Source of the DNA: Riptortus pedestris
Lineage: Eukaryota > Arthropoda > Insecta > Hemiptera > Alydidae
Assembly (NCBI GenBank): GCA_019009955.1
Contig: CM032229.1
Location: 2,856,501-2,920,500, forward strand
DNA length: 64,000 nucleotides
Direction: 5' to 3'
A program made the position numbers and the translations under genes. Position 1 is the first letter of the stretch, and each line of letters begins with the position of its first letter. The notes beneath the pieces were generated by a model that saw only the letters and a program-made list of their open reading frames with translations, was not told the origin of the DNA and ran no database searches. This document shows positions 10,991 through 21,941 of this stretch, in pieces.

Positions 10991-12130
10991 AATGAAAGCA
11001 AAAAAAAGTAGCAGGCTGCATACTTATACTGGCTAATGCCTATCAGCTTATGCAGCCTACAGGCTACCTAACAGCTTATGATGGCTAGAGTGGAATTATC
11101 TCCACACGTGGTATTATTGGTGGGAACAGAATTTTCCCCAGGAGGCCTTTATTGTTGGGTGATCTGATGCAGACGGCAAGGGGAAACCATTGCAGGTCTT
11201 TCTGGTCCTCTTATTTCCTTGTTCGTTCCCGTGACAATCTGGTTTCAGGCTGTTCACAACATCAATTACCAGGGGTAGTCTGTAGATACTAAAGAATATT
11301 TATTATCATATTACCAAATTAAACATCAAATTCTAGTAAGCAAAAATATCACGAATCTTTTTATTCCACCTTAAATACGACATGTTCGTTGAACCTGGCA
11401 GGAAATAGGGGTGCTTAGAAAGGTTTAAATAAAATTTCAATAACCTAATTATGAGTCCGATCGAAAAATATCACCACTCATGTTGCACACTACAACCAAG
11501 GTTTTACAACATTTTTCTCTTTTTCTACAGAGATATGAGCATTTAACATTTTTCAGTTTTCTTTAGACCACCGCTCCTTGTATATATTTCTGTGTGAGAG
11601 TATAAGTTTGAGCGGACCTCACTTTCTTCATCTAGGAAAGACAGATGGAGCTTTAAAGAAATCCCCGTCATGTACACTATCTCAATGGCAGATTACCCTT
11701 AAAAGAAGTTCCCAACAAAAAAAAAATCTCCTATATTTATTTATATAAAATATGAATATGCCTAAGCCTAATAGGAAGGTGTATAATTTGCGATGTGAGC
11801 GGCTGTTGGTAGATAAGCATTGGCCATCTGGGTGTGGGCCTGTCAGCTGATCCATGGACCGTGGAAATATCTTCCTGACTGGATAATGGGTGGTCTCTAT
11901 CTCATTTCCTATACTCTCTTCTTCTTATTTCCTCTTCGTTATTAGCCCAAATCGGCCCTAAAAGCTCTGTTCACAGCTATCCCCTTTCTATTTGTACTCT
12001 CTCTCTCTCACACACACACACACTCCCCCTCCCTCTCGGAATATTATAATAATGTCATCGAGCTTTCTATACCGGCACGAGGAGATTAAGACATAATCCC
12101 GGCTGATTAGCTAGGGATTTCCTTTCAATC
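10991..12130. other. Intergenic islands at 11010-11290 and 11770-12130
   Basis: The first island has TATCAGCTTATGCAGCC and GGCAAGGGGAAACCATTGCA. The second has GTCAGCTGATCCATGG (about 11843), a short (CT)n(CA)n run at about 12000, and around 12083-12120 a cluster of TAATCCC, GGAGATTA and CTGATTAG, which resemble K50 homeodomain (Otx/Bicoid-like) sites. AT-rich DNA with nothing recognised lies between. Confidence 0.3.
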
Positions 12131-12540
12131 ATCATCAGAGATATTGATGAAGTCCTCAATTGGATCTTCTATTCGCCTTCATATTGAGTAGTACATAGTC
12201 TTTTACTGTTTCGATTAAAATATACAACTTACCGTGATAAGAATTTGGTATTATTTCCTGAATTCAATTCATTGGCAAAGCTTGCAAAGAACTGTCACAA
12301 TTATATACTATTTATTCATTCATTTCCGCCATTATCAGGTTAACTAGTGCTTAGTTACTTACTATTTATTTTAACATTTCAGGCCATTTAATGTTTTGTT
12401 ATAGTTTAAAGCGCAAGTCATCAATACTTTTTCCATAAAAGTGTATATGATAAGAATTACTCTAAATCTCACTGTTTATTTGTTATTAATTAAGGTCAAC
12501 TATGTTCTACTACTGATAATTGGGACGGGCTATCCTCAGG
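12131..12540. other. AT-rich intergenic DNA
   Basis: No gene, repeat or structured element recognised. Confidence 0.4.
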
Positions 12541-12541
12541 A

Positions 12542-12611
12542 TTTTAGCAGATTTCCCTTAAGGAATATATATATATATATATACATATTTATATATATAT
12601 ATATACATATA

Positions 12612-12642
<31 letters not shown>

Positions 12643-12696
12643 ACATATATATACATATATATATATATACATATATTATATATATACATACATATA

Positions 12697-12734
<38 letters not shown>

Positions 12735-12810
12735 GAGGTTGTACTCATGACGGAATTTTCGAAGTTTTTCTTCAAATGTCCATGGATCCTTCCGTCATGA
12801 GTACAACCTC

Positions 12811-12853
<43 letters not shown>

Positions 12854-13310
12854 TCTATCTATCTATATATTTGTCTGTTACCGCTCTAGCGTTCGCAATT
12901 TTTGTTTGATCGTTACCAAACTCGAGATTTAGTCGTTTTATGTAAAAAGAAAGATCAAGTTCGGTAATGGCTGAAATCGAACCAGTGGGAGGGGGGGTTT
13001 AGAGGGGAGGATTTTCTAAAATTTGAAATATTTCCGTTACTATACGTCGGATCGAAAAATTGTATTGAATCAATGTTATTGCAAATTTAATTTACTATAA
13101 ATATTGTACATACATTTATTCTCTATCTATTAACCGAGATATTTGGATTTTTATTAAATTTGGGCCGATAACGAACGTTTCGAGATTCCCGCCAAAAAGT
13201 AGTTCGGCCCTTTGCCGTAACTGTTCGGCTTTCGTATGGAGATTTCTCTATTGTATAACTTCACATGGGAAATCTGCCTAGGATCCACAGCCCCTGCGTG
13301 ACGGACTTTT
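12542..13310 (+). mobile_element. HINE-like element, full-length short-class copy
   Basis: The 5' end TTTTAGCAGATTTCCCTTAA is followed by a TA microsatellite, the 5' block, more TA, and the conserved body (TCTGTTACCGCTCTAGCG, then CAAACTCGAGATTTAG, then ATCGAACCAGTGGGA). A short-class 3' region with GATAACGAACG and CCCGCCAAAA follows. The 3' end has GGGAAATCTGC, a partly mutated hairpin and CCCCTGCGTGACGGACTTTT. Subterminal inverted repeats, 3' hairpin, internal microsatellite and no obvious target duplication match Helentron-associated elements. No protein is encoded. Confidence 0.8.
12732..12813. repeat. Perfect 24-bp inverted repeat inside the TA tract
   Basis: 12732-12755 and 12790-12813 are exact reverse complements, separated by 34 bp. 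The left arm and spacer are the HINE-like 5' block (GAGGTTGTACTCATGACGG onward); the right arm is an inverted copy of the start of that block. TA runs lie on both sides. It could form a hairpin and may reflect template switching. Confidence 0.9.
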
Positions 13311-13317
13311 TTAATTA

Positions 13318-13425
13318 ATGAATTTGTCACTAAATAAATTCTAGCGCTTACATGGGAATTGAATTCGCCTTAACTCACATGGCTTACATAGTCAATTTTA
13401 GATTAAGGCTTATTGTATCATTCAG
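13318..13425 (-). mobile_element. tRNA-derived SINE, partial head
   Basis: GAATTTGTCACTAAATAAATTC followed by GGGAATTGAATTCGCC and TTAACTCACATGGC matches, in reverse complement, the central and tRNA-like part of the SINE seen complete at 42884-43112. It directly abuts the 3' end of the upstream HINE-like copy. Confidence 0.6.
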
Positions 13426-13598
13426 TTGTAGCTGGACTCTTATAATTTAACTCCGCAAATGTCAACTTAATTGCAAAATACAACAAAACAGCCACATAGT
13501 AGCAAATATACGTTCTCCGAAAATTTCCTAAAGCTTATACCACTTCTTCCATATATAGAACGAAATTTGTAATGAAAGTATAGCAATACAATATACGA

Positions 13599-14206
13599 TT
13601 TTAGCAGATTTCCCTTAAGGGGAGTCAGCTATTGGGGTTGTACTCAAGACGTGATTTTGGAAACATTTCCTCAAATGCCCATCGATCCTACCCAGGAGAT
13701 GACGAAAATGAGGTCCGTTTAAAATTGTATGCATGCATATAACATGATTACATTTTTTATCGCTACTAAATTCGATATTAAATCGTTTTATTTATTAAAA
13801 AAAAAACATCATTAATGGCAGAAATCAGAACTACCAGTAGGAGGGGGGTTAGAGGGGAGAAATTTCGTAAATTGAGTTGAGATACCTCCTTTATTATAAG
13901 TCTGATCGAAAAAGTGCATAGAACAAATCTTATTGAAAATTTTATGTTCTATAAATGTTGTTATATGCGTTTTTCGCTGTACTGAATATTAACCAAGATA
14001 TTTCTTTTTTTTTTTATATTTCCGCCTTAGTAAACCACCATTCCTAATCATGTCATATTAACAAAAAAGCATTATATTATAAAGCACTTTATTTGAAACT
14101 GAAATTCCAAATATTGTTATCATTGAAATTTTACTTTTGACAAATTCAAATTCGGCGCTGGTGGTAAATCTGCTTAGTTTACGCAGCACCTGCGTGACAG
14201 ACCTTC
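13599..14206 (+). mobile_element. HINE-like element, complete, no long microsatellite
   Basis: Starts TTTTAGCAGATTTCCCTTAA and carries the 5' block (CATCGATCCTACCCAGGAG). The microsatellite site is reduced to TATGCATGCATATA. The body follows, with a G-rich GGAGGGGGGTTAGAGGGGAG tract, and it ends AAATCTGCTTAG, ACGCAGCACCTGCGTGACAG. The 3' hairpin stem is intact. About 610 bp. Confidence 0.85.
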
Positions 14207-14691
14207 TAGCTCCACGAGTTCTATGCTATCAGATTTCCCCTTGTCAGTTTATTACAGAATTTTTTTTTGTTCGCCTTTATGAAATATGCATTAAAGGTGG
14301 TATTCCTTTCCTTAATGACCTGACAAGTTTTCTTTCCACCGCTGTCTGACCCACAAACTCACCGCCACTTGACAAAAAAAGCAGTTTCTCTGTTACTAAC
14401 AGCAAATCGCTCGTCAACTCTTGCGTATTTAACAAATAGCTAATATAAAAAAAAATATTTGATTTAAATGAGTTTTATACATTTTTATGTGGACGTATTT
14501 AATAAAAAAAACGCATTGTTAAAAAGTATTATAGATTAAAAACGTGAAGTTCTATCCCACTTAATAATTAAGTCTTTAGTTACTTATAACTGAAAGAAGT
14601 AGTAGATTTAGCATATACTACTCAGTGATTCTTCAGGTTACCAGAGAGTTCATCACTAAATTTCTCTTAAGGTTACATTTGTTTACTTTCC

Positions 14692-14724
<33 letters not shown>

Positions 14725-14914
14725 GCATATATTTAATAAAACCATTTTAAATTACTAGTTTAATTTTTATTACTTGTATGTAATGTTTATTTTTATTTAT
14801 CGTGTTTAATTTTTTTTTATTGTTGATACAGTTTTCGTTATTTTTCTATTACATTGTTAAATCTTGAGACAAATTGCCAAGTTACGGATACTCCTGTGTA
14901 AATAAATAAAATAA
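14207..14914. other. AT-rich intergenic DNA with a TA microsatellite at 14694-14724
   Basis: No gene recognised. The TA run is preceded by TATATACAT. The remainder is AT-rich without visible structure. Confidence 0.4.
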
Positions 14915-15032
14915 ATCTTAAGGGAAATCAGCTACTGAGGTTGTTCTCACGGAGCCATTTCCGAAAAATGTCCTCAATCTTCACCGATTCTACCCAGGAA
15001 ATGATGAAAATGAGGTCAATTCAAAACTATAC
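14915..15032 (+). mobile_element. HINE-like 5'-block fragment
   Basis: CTTAAGGGAAATCAGCTACT, then TACCCAGGAAATGATGAAAA and GAGGTCAATTCAAAACT match the 5' block. The copy stops where the microsatellite would begin and is joined to an unrelated repeat fragment. Confidence 0.75.
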
Positions 15033-15112
15033 AGCGGGCACTGATGATGGAACTGCGGCTCTGTAAGTGCACTCTGCATATTAAAGTGATGGACAAGGCC
15101 TTTTTTATTGAT
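15033..15112 (+). repeat. Fragment of the repeat that forms the 28.8-29.5 kb palindrome
   Basis: GGCACTGATGATGG, then AAGTGCACTCTGCAT, then ACAAGGCC and TTATTGATC follow the same order as the outer part of the palindrome's right arm (GGCACTGAGGATGG, AAGTGCACTCTGCAT, TTGGCC, TTATTGATC). It shows that the palindrome is built from a dispersed repeat. Confidence 0.65.
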
Positions 15113-15825
15113 CTTAATTAACATAGTTCTCCAACGTTCAAGAATTAATGTATTATATGTTAATTGGTTAAAAAAATTGAGTTAACCAGATAAATCGAAT
15201 TTATTTATATTTTAACAATGGTATGGCCAAGATTCAGGGATAGTTGCATCGCTACGGGTTTAGCCAACTTTTCAAAAATTATATACTTCTTCAACAAATA
15301 TAATATTACATTGAATACATATATATGCAAGTGCTATGGGTAATAATGACGTATAATATAAAGCATATATAAGTAAAATATATAAAAAGTGAAATATACC
15401 TTGTCATTTGGCTTTGACTGGAAGAGGTCACATGATGTGGTTAATAGCTCGAAACGAATTCGTTCCCAGGCAATCAACGAGATGAAAATATTTCCTCTAC
15501 GTGGAGGTGGTATCGAAGAAATAAAAAAACTTGAAAATAAAAAGGGAAAAAAGTAGTATAGATTATTTTTGGTCCTAATAAGGGAGTTGGTGATTTACCG
15601 GCAATCTGCTATTACTATGATAGTCAAAGATGGGCCGAGTACGGCCAGCCTCTAATAGGACGCTCTTATTAGATGAAGTGGAGTCTGCGCGCGCATATAT
15701 GCCTGTCTGTCTGTAGGTTAGATTCCATCACGTAGCTAGGGCCAGGAGTACAGCTGTCTGGAGCAGATAACCAGCCCCTACTAGCCCTTATACACTAGGC
15801 ATAACACACCTTCAAGAATAATGTC
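15113..15825. other. Intergenic with island at 15560-15800
   Basis: The island contains GGGCCGAGTACGGCCAG and two opposed CTAATAGGACG/CTTATTAG motifs, then GCGCGCGCATATATG. Upstream is AT-rich DNA with nothing recognised. Confidence 0.3.
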
Positions 15826-16568
15826 AAAAGTCCGTCACGCAGGGGCTGCGTAAACTCAGCATCTTTCCCACGCAAAGTTACACAATAGAGAAGTCTGCAT
15901 ACTGGTAACACTGGTAGTAACGAGTCTCTAAACCAATTTCACGAGAGCCGAACAGTTACGAAAACGGCCGAACTTACTTTCGGAGGATACTCATAAATAT
16001 ACCCGACATCAGCCTATCTCATCTCGCCCGTTATCCGCACACACTTAATAAAAATGCAAATATCTCGGTTAATATTCAAGTTAGAGAATAAATGCATATA
16101 ACAATATTTATAGTATATTTAATTTGCAATAAGATTGGGTCTATTCAAGTTTCTGACCCGACGTATAGTAACGAAGATATTTCGATTTTTCGAAAATCCC
16201 CCATTCTTAGCCCCCTCCTGTCACTCGTCCGATTTCAGTCATTAACGAACTTGATCTCTTTTTTTTTTTGCATAAAATGAGGAAATATCGAGTTGGGTAA
16301 CGATCCAACAATTAAATATATATGCAATTTATTATGTACGTTTTTACTCTATCTTGATTATTAACCGAGATATTTGCATTTTTATTGTGTGCACGGATAA
16401 CGGACGTGATGAGATCGGCTGTCCAGTCGTGTGTTTCCGAAAGCTAGTTCGGCTCTCGTGCAATTGTATTATTGAGTCGTAACTACTACTGTTATTATTA
16501 GGTAGATTATAACTTCACGTGGGAAATCTGCTTAGTTTACGCAGCCCCTGCGTGACGACTTTTTTTTT
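15826..16568. mobile_element. Fold-back of two HINE-like 3' halves
   Basis: The left part (15826 to about 16300) is a minus-strand copy beginning AAAAGTCCGTCACGCAGGGG. The right part (about 16300 to 16568) is a plus-strand copy ending CGCAGCCCCTGCGTGACG. Each has its own hairpin and GGGAAA-type subterminal repeat (degenerate on the left), so two 3' ends point outward. Both lack the 5' end. The short-class 3' region (GGATAACGGACG and AGTTCGGCTCTCGTG) is present in both. Confidence 0.75.
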
Positions 16569-17290
16569 TATATCAGAGAGAGAGAAGAATTGATGAGTAA
16601 AGTGAGCGTTTACTGACAGTTCAAAACAATAAAGTGTGTATAACTCCCTTGATATTTAAGCTACATAAAACAATATATATAGAAGGACATTTGTACAATA
16701 GTACAATAGTTTAACAAAATTGAGTCTGTAACATGATTTGATACGGCGGAAATATTTAGAATTTTTTTAAATTTCTCCTTTTGTTCCTGGTCAGATTTCA
16801 ACCATTATCGACTACAAACATTAGTATTAAAAGTAGTTCAACGTTTTTTCGTGTACAGAATTTAAGTCATAATTGATGAAGCCATCACCCAACGCATTTA
16901 TCTGACAAAGTAAAAGTTCAATGAGAACAATATTTGTCATTCAAGCTTCATATAAAGTGATTCAGTACATAGTGTTAATATGACATCAGTCACAGTAGGG
17001 CTTTGCTTAAGGGGGAAATCTAAAAATAAACGCATATATCTCGGTTAATCAAAATAGTTCGAAAAACAAATTTAAATTTTAAACTTAATTTCTTGTAAGA
17101 TTGGTTAAATAAACATTTTCGATCTAATGTATAATAACGGAAATACATCGAATTTTTGAAAAGTTTGGATTTTCCTTCCATTACCCTCCCCCTCCCTATT
17201 ACCTGTTCGATTTAAATTATTACCTTCAATTATCTACTGTGTTAAAAGATAAATATTGGCTATGGTATAGATGAAATAATTATTTTTAAG
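16569..17290 (-). mobile_element. Degenerate minus-strand HINE-like body fragments
   Basis: About 16720-16840 and 17015-17240 resemble the reversed body. The second has CGCATATATCTCGGTTAAT, TTTCGATCTAATGTATAATA and a C-rich CCCTCCCCCTCCC tract. No ends are preserved. Intervening sequence is AT-rich. Confidence 0.5.
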
Positions 17291-17699
17291 TCAAATCATT
17301 AAAATTTTAATTGGTGACGTCTTAAGACTGTATTTTGCTCGTGCTCTCATAGTAAAGGTCATATGAAAACAATATTTGTTATCGAAACTTGTAATAAGAC
17401 GTTCCATGATAAACTGCTCAAAACTGAATCCGGATCTTGGCAGTTTTGTGGTATGGATGGGGCCTCGCATATATTTATTTTTTTTTATTCTAAATATCAT
17501 TAATATTTATTAGAAATTATTGTTTTTCCCCATAAAAAAGAAATTTAAATATGATCGATTTAATTAAAATTAATAGGATAAGAAAAAATAACCAATATCC
17601 CTATTCATTTTTGAGCAGTATATATTGGTTTATTGTTAACGAGGTGCAGATAAAATTGGGGATTACAAAAGGCTGAAAAGACACTTGTCTCAGTTAGAT
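17291..17699. other. AT-rich intergenic DNA
   Basis: No gene or repeat recognised with confidence; AAAACAATATTTGTTATCGAA near 17365 may be a diverged piece of the long-class HINE-like 3' region. Confidence 0.3.
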
Positions 17700-18057
17700 A
17701 CGTAACGTAGAGATATGTAATTACCTTTATAGGTTATTATGTATATTGATTCTATAGTTTCTTTTCAATCCGACATATAATAACGGAGTTATTCAAATTA
17801 TCTCCGCTAGGACCCCCCCCTCCCCCTCACACTGCCATTCACGAACTTCAGTTTTACATGAAACGTTTAAATATCCAATGGCAACGATGAAACAAAAATT
17901 GCTACCGGTAGAGCGTTACGATATATATCTATTTTTGAACGAACCTTTTCATTTTCATCATCTTGGTACAATCTATGTGCATTTGAAGAAATGGTTCGAA
18001 AACCACGTCTTGAACACAAACTCAATAGTTGATCTCCATTACTTGGGAATCTGCTAC
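17700..18057 (-). mobile_element. HINE-like element, minus strand, 5' end preserved
   Basis: Reverse complement begins AGCAGATTCCCAAGTAATGG and contains the GAACC... 5' block and a diverged CTCTACCGGTAGC motif. It continues into the body with the G/C-rich tract (CCCCCCCCTCCCCC at about 17812). The 3' end is missing. Confidence 0.7.
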
Positions 18058-18560
18058 TGAACTATCTCTGTAAATATCTTGGAGATATGCGTTCGCCATT
18101 GCAAGGAACTGCGGTTTGCTTGAGCCATGGGAATCATGATAGTGTGGTGCAACAGCTGCCACGAACTGCAGCGAATAGGTGCGATAGTAATAGATACTGA
18201 TACAGATATATGACCCGGGGCTCATTACTGTTGCCAATATCACACGAAGGGAATTGCAGCTGATTCTCACAAGAAGGTGCAGCTAATCGCTGGCCAGATC
18301 TTGAAGGGGAATGCACACAATCCAAGACTCCCCTGCAAACACTCTATCGAGAATAGAATCTATGATAATTGGTGCAAAGGTTGCTCCCGAACAATAAGAG
18401 GAGGAACTTACTACTGTATAAATATATATTCTCAGGGTGAAATCCAGAATTGTAAATCCTATGTAATTATGAGATGAAATATAATAAAAGAGAAATATAA
18501 TAACCACGTGAACTCCCTCTTGGGTTCTCTTTCATCGGATATTTACCGACATATTTGCGG
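18058..18560. other. Single-copy-looking island
   Basis: 18060-18330 is GC-richer, with repeated GCAGC/GCTGC motifs, CAACAGCTGCC, GACCCGGGGC and CAGCTGATT (about 18258). No convincing coding frame. AT-rich sequence follows. Confidence 0.3.
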
Positions 18561-18678
18561 TTTTAGCAGATGAGGCAAATCAGCTATTCAGGTTGTACTC
18601 ATGACGTGATCTTCGAAATTTTTCTTCTAATCTCCATCTATCCTACCCAGTAGATGACGAACCTGAGGTGCGTTCAAA

Positions 18679-18741
<63 letters not shown>

Positions 18742-19467
18742 CTGTTACCGGTTTAGCGGTCGCAATTATTGCTTAATCGATACCAAACTGGATATTTAGT
18801 CGTTTTATGTAAAAAGAAAGATCAAGTTCGTTAACGGCTGAAATCGAGCCAGGGAGAGGAGGGTTTAGTGGGGAGGATTTTCGAAAAATCGAAATATCTC
18901 CGTTATTATGTGTCGGATCGAAAAATTGTATAAAATCATTCCTATTGAAAATTAAATGTACTATAAATATTGTTATATACATTTATTCACTATCTAGAAT
19001 ATTAACCGAGATATTTGCATTTTTCAATTTTGAGCTGTCAGCAAACCGCCACTTCTACTCGTGTTACATAAACAATATTCTGCTACATAATAAATCACAT
19101 TTTTGAAGTTTAAATACCAAAAACTGTATTAAAGAGACCTTTATTATACGAGTTACATGCCAATATGTCCTGGTGACCCCTCCCCCCCCCCGTCTTAAGG
19201 TTTTGGACTACTAAAATTTGATTGATTGAGATAACAATTATTCTGACTCAATATTAATTACAGTACTAGAAATAGTAAATAGTTATATATAAAATTAATA
19301 TGTTATATTCCGATATATTTCAGTAATGTTTTTCTTTCCGGTGCGAGGCGGGCAGACCTGTTTGTTTAGGTTTCAAACCTAACGCTACCTGTAGGCAGGT
19401 TATTGAAATTGGGCGAAACATTTATTTTTTCCGTTTGTATTTATTTCCGGTGGTGTTGTGTTATCTT

Positions 19468-19522
<55 letters not shown>

Positions 19523-19583
19523 TTTATTTAACTTCACGAGGGAAACCTGCATAATTTACGCAGCCCCTGCGTGACGGACTTTT
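18561..19583 (+). mobile_element. HINE-like element, full-length long-class copy
   Basis: Begins TTTTAGCAGATGAGGC (palindrome partly lost), then the 5' block, a TA microsatellite at 18683-18737, the body, and the long-class 3' region. That region has GCAAACCGCCACTTCTACTC, CTCCCCCCCCCCGTCTTAAG and GGCAGACCTGTTTGTTTAG. A second TA microsatellite lies at 19471-19520. The end is GGGAAACCTGC, ACGCAGCCCCTGCGTGACGG. About 1.02 kb. Confidence 0.85.
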
Positions 19584-19585
19584 AG

Positions 19586-19670
19586 TATCTAGCCCTCAGT
19601 AAACACCCACTTCCACTCACCTCACGTTAACAATAAGCCAATGTGTTGATGCTATGCTAAATATGCATCT
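19586..19670 (+). mobile_element. HINE-like long-class region fragment
   Basis: CTCAGTAAACACCCACTTCC, then AACAATAAGCC echoes the long-class internal region (GCAAACTCCCACTTCTAC, AACAATA). It follows immediately after a complete copy, suggesting a nested or tandem arrangement. Confidence 0.5.
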
Positions 19671-19789
19671 ATTGGTTTACTTGAGGGATTTTGTTCCTAC
19701 TAAAAATTGCAAACACACTCCTATTTGCTCACGTATTTAAGAATTGCAAAGAAATTGTGAGCATTGCTGCAAAGATTGAGCCAGGCCAG

Positions 19790-20030
19790 GCATCTAGAAC
19801 CTTCTAGGTGACCAATCAGCATGCGAGTTGGCGCCTCGAACCTTCTAGAGCAGTCGGTGAGCTAATATAAACTAGGCCAGTCAGCGATTTGACCAAAGAT
19901 TGCAGTGATTGACTCGAGCGTTATTGTGCTGTGTAAGAAGTTCGTGAAGTTATCAGTGTGTATTGTGGTTAGTTGAGAAAAATAGAGTACCAAGTGTGTA
20001 AAAGTGTACAGTGTGTCGTCAAATAAACTG
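19790..20030 (+). promoter_or_regulatory. Promoter/polyA module with heat-shock-element-like sites; possible solo LTR
   Basis: In order: TCTAGAACCTTCTAGG with GAA-cc-TTC at 19797-19804, a CCAAT box at 19812-19816, a second GAACCTTCTAGAG with GAA-cc-TTC-ta-GAG at 19838-19850, and TATAAA at 19866-19871. An initiator-like TGCAGTG lies at about 19901-19907, and AATAAA at 20022-20027. The inverted GAA/TTC units match the heat-shock element pattern. A promoter followed within 160 bp by a polyA signal and no ATG is the layout of an LTR (U3-R-U5). A captured heat-shock-gene promoter and 5' UTR is the alternative. LTR ends and target duplication were not located. It sits between two converging HINE-like 3' ends (19583 and 20163). 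Confidence 0.5.
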
Positions 20031-20162
20031 TTGATAATAACGTTCAAGAATGCGTATTTAATTTTGCAATTACAAAAACTAATAATCAATGTTTATTATT
20101 TTTGTGATAAACGTAATATTATTGTTGTGTGACACCTTTTTAGACTAGAAAATGTTTATTTG

Positions 20163-20205
20163 TTCAAGACGCAGGGGCTGCGTAAACTAAGAGGATTTCC
20201 CACGC
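20163..20205 (-). mobile_element. HINE-like 3' end, minus strand
   Basis: GACGCAGGGGCTGCGTAAAC followed by TAAGAGGATTTCCCACG is the reversed hairpin plus subterminal repeat. The stem is intact. Confidence 0.8.
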
Positions 20206-20839
20206 GCAGGAATGATATTCTGCTGATCACCGTTTGCTCTCCGTTTTTTCCACTTTAGAAATCTTATTTAACATTAATTGATGTATAAGCCGGTCGTGAA
20301 ATTTGATGGTTTAGTGACTTATTTACAGTTAAGTGGGCGTTTAATGAACGCTTAAAGCATATAACATCATTAATATTTGAATTAGATAAAATATTTATGA
20401 ATAATAATTGTAGATAATTAACTTCGCTGCATGTTTGTTTTAATAGCATTGTTCAATTAGAGACATAGCAATGGAGATAAATGAATAACACACTTGTGAT
20501 ATCTACTCAGCACATATTTTCTATTTCTAGGTAAAATAACGGAGATATTTCGAATATTTAAACACCCCTTTAACCCCCCCCCCGGGTCCGAAGTCTCCCA
20601 TTAACTATTGCGATCTTTAGTTTTGATTGAAACAATTAAATATGGAGTATGATGTAGAACAAATAAACATTTTTGAGTTAAAAACGTAAAATCATAAATG
20701 ACATCATCATTCAGCGTATTTGCGGATTCCCCATCTAGCAGTTATCCTTTGAAAACAATATTTGGTATGAAAGCTTCAAATAAAATGGTCTATTATATAA
20801 CAAAGTATAGTTTATGTAGATTTATAAGAGTAGGAGTGG
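20206..20839 (-). other. AT-rich DNA with a degenerate HINE-like body piece at 20510-20660
   Basis: GGTAAAATAACGGAGATATT followed by a C-rich CCCCCCCCCCGGG tract and CATTAACTATTGCGATC matches the reversed body. About 20700-20800 may be a diverged long-class piece (GAAAACAATATTTGG). No gene recognised. Confidence 0.45.
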
Positions 20840-21104
20840 GGGTTTAATGAGGGTTGAAAACTAAAAAATCGAAATATGTAGGTTAATATTGAAGTTAGAG
20901 AATGAATGTATGTACCAATATTTATTGTAAATTTAATTGCCAATGAGGTTGGTTCTATACAATTTTTCGATCCAGCTTATAATAGCCGAGATAGTTGAAA
21001 ATTTTCGAAATTCGCCCCTCTAAAACCTCTTCCACGAGTGCGATTTCAGTAATTCTGATCACAACTTCAATAGCTGATTTCCTATAAGGGAGATCTGCTA
21101 AAAA
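20840..21104 (-). mobile_element. HINE-like element, minus strand, 5' end preserved
   Basis: Reverse complement starts TTTTTAGCAGATCTCCCTTA (21104 leftward), continues GGAAATCAGCTATTGAAG and then runs into the body (CGATCCAGC, GAGATAGTTG). Much of the 5' block and the microsatellite are deleted. Confidence 0.7.
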
Positions 21105-21941
21105 TTAAAATTGTAGCCCACCGTGCAGCAATTAGTTGCTTATAATTTAATTGATTATAAAATAGATGGATATATTTATTATGATTTATTTTTCAAAAAA
21201 AATGACCTCATAAACAAACTTTGTATATTTTAGTATTGTTCTAACCTAGACTATAGACTATATATGTAGACTATATGGTCTATTCTGTAGACTATATGGT
21301 ACAGTAAGAGATTTGAGGTCTCAATCAGAGATACAGCCAGGCGTACTCAGCAGGACAGAACACTGCATTTCCAGTTGCACGTTTAGCCAGTACCCCTCTG
21401 TCTCTCCAGGCCAATGTAAAGTAGTTCCAGTTTTTGGTTTTTTCATGATCCTGAAATTAAACTAGTTATCACCTGATAAGATATCTAGTGCAAGTTATTT
21501 AGAGTTTAGGTCTTTTACGAGTATGCGACTAGCCATGGTAGCTTACCCCTAACAGGAGGATTCTCTGAAAATAAAAACTGCACTAATAATGGAGTGGCAA
21601 TTATATTCTACTGTTGGAGAGGATGGTAGGCCTAGGAAGGAGCTCATTACCGGCTGAAATGTGCTATTGTAAATAAAGACTGGAGTGAAGTGTGGGCTGT
21701 TATCAGATAATAGATAAGAAGATGGCGCGAGGGAGAAAGGTCTGTCGGTCTCTATTGTAGATTTCTATCGGAAGGGTTGGCTTTCTCTCAGCTGATTGGC
21801 TCTTATAACGAGCAGGGGTGGATCAATCCTATATCCCACCACCCCCCACTTCAATACCTCACACAAAGCAGTAATTCTTCATAGATTTGAAGTATTTGGA
21901 TGACACATTGTTCAAAAAATAACACGTTCTTCCTGACGTAT
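21105..21941. other. AT-rich DNA then an island at 21300-21860
   Basis: Around 21245-21300 a short local repeat, TAGACTATATGG, recurs. The island contains CAGATAATAGATAAGAAG, GATGGCGCGAGG, CTCAGCTGATTGGC (about 21788) and CCCACCACCCCCCAC. No coding frame recognised. Confidence 0.35.

Noticed and set aside
12441..12800. 119-residue open frame
   Set aside because: Most of it is a Tyr-Ile translation of the TA microsatellite in a HINE-like copy.
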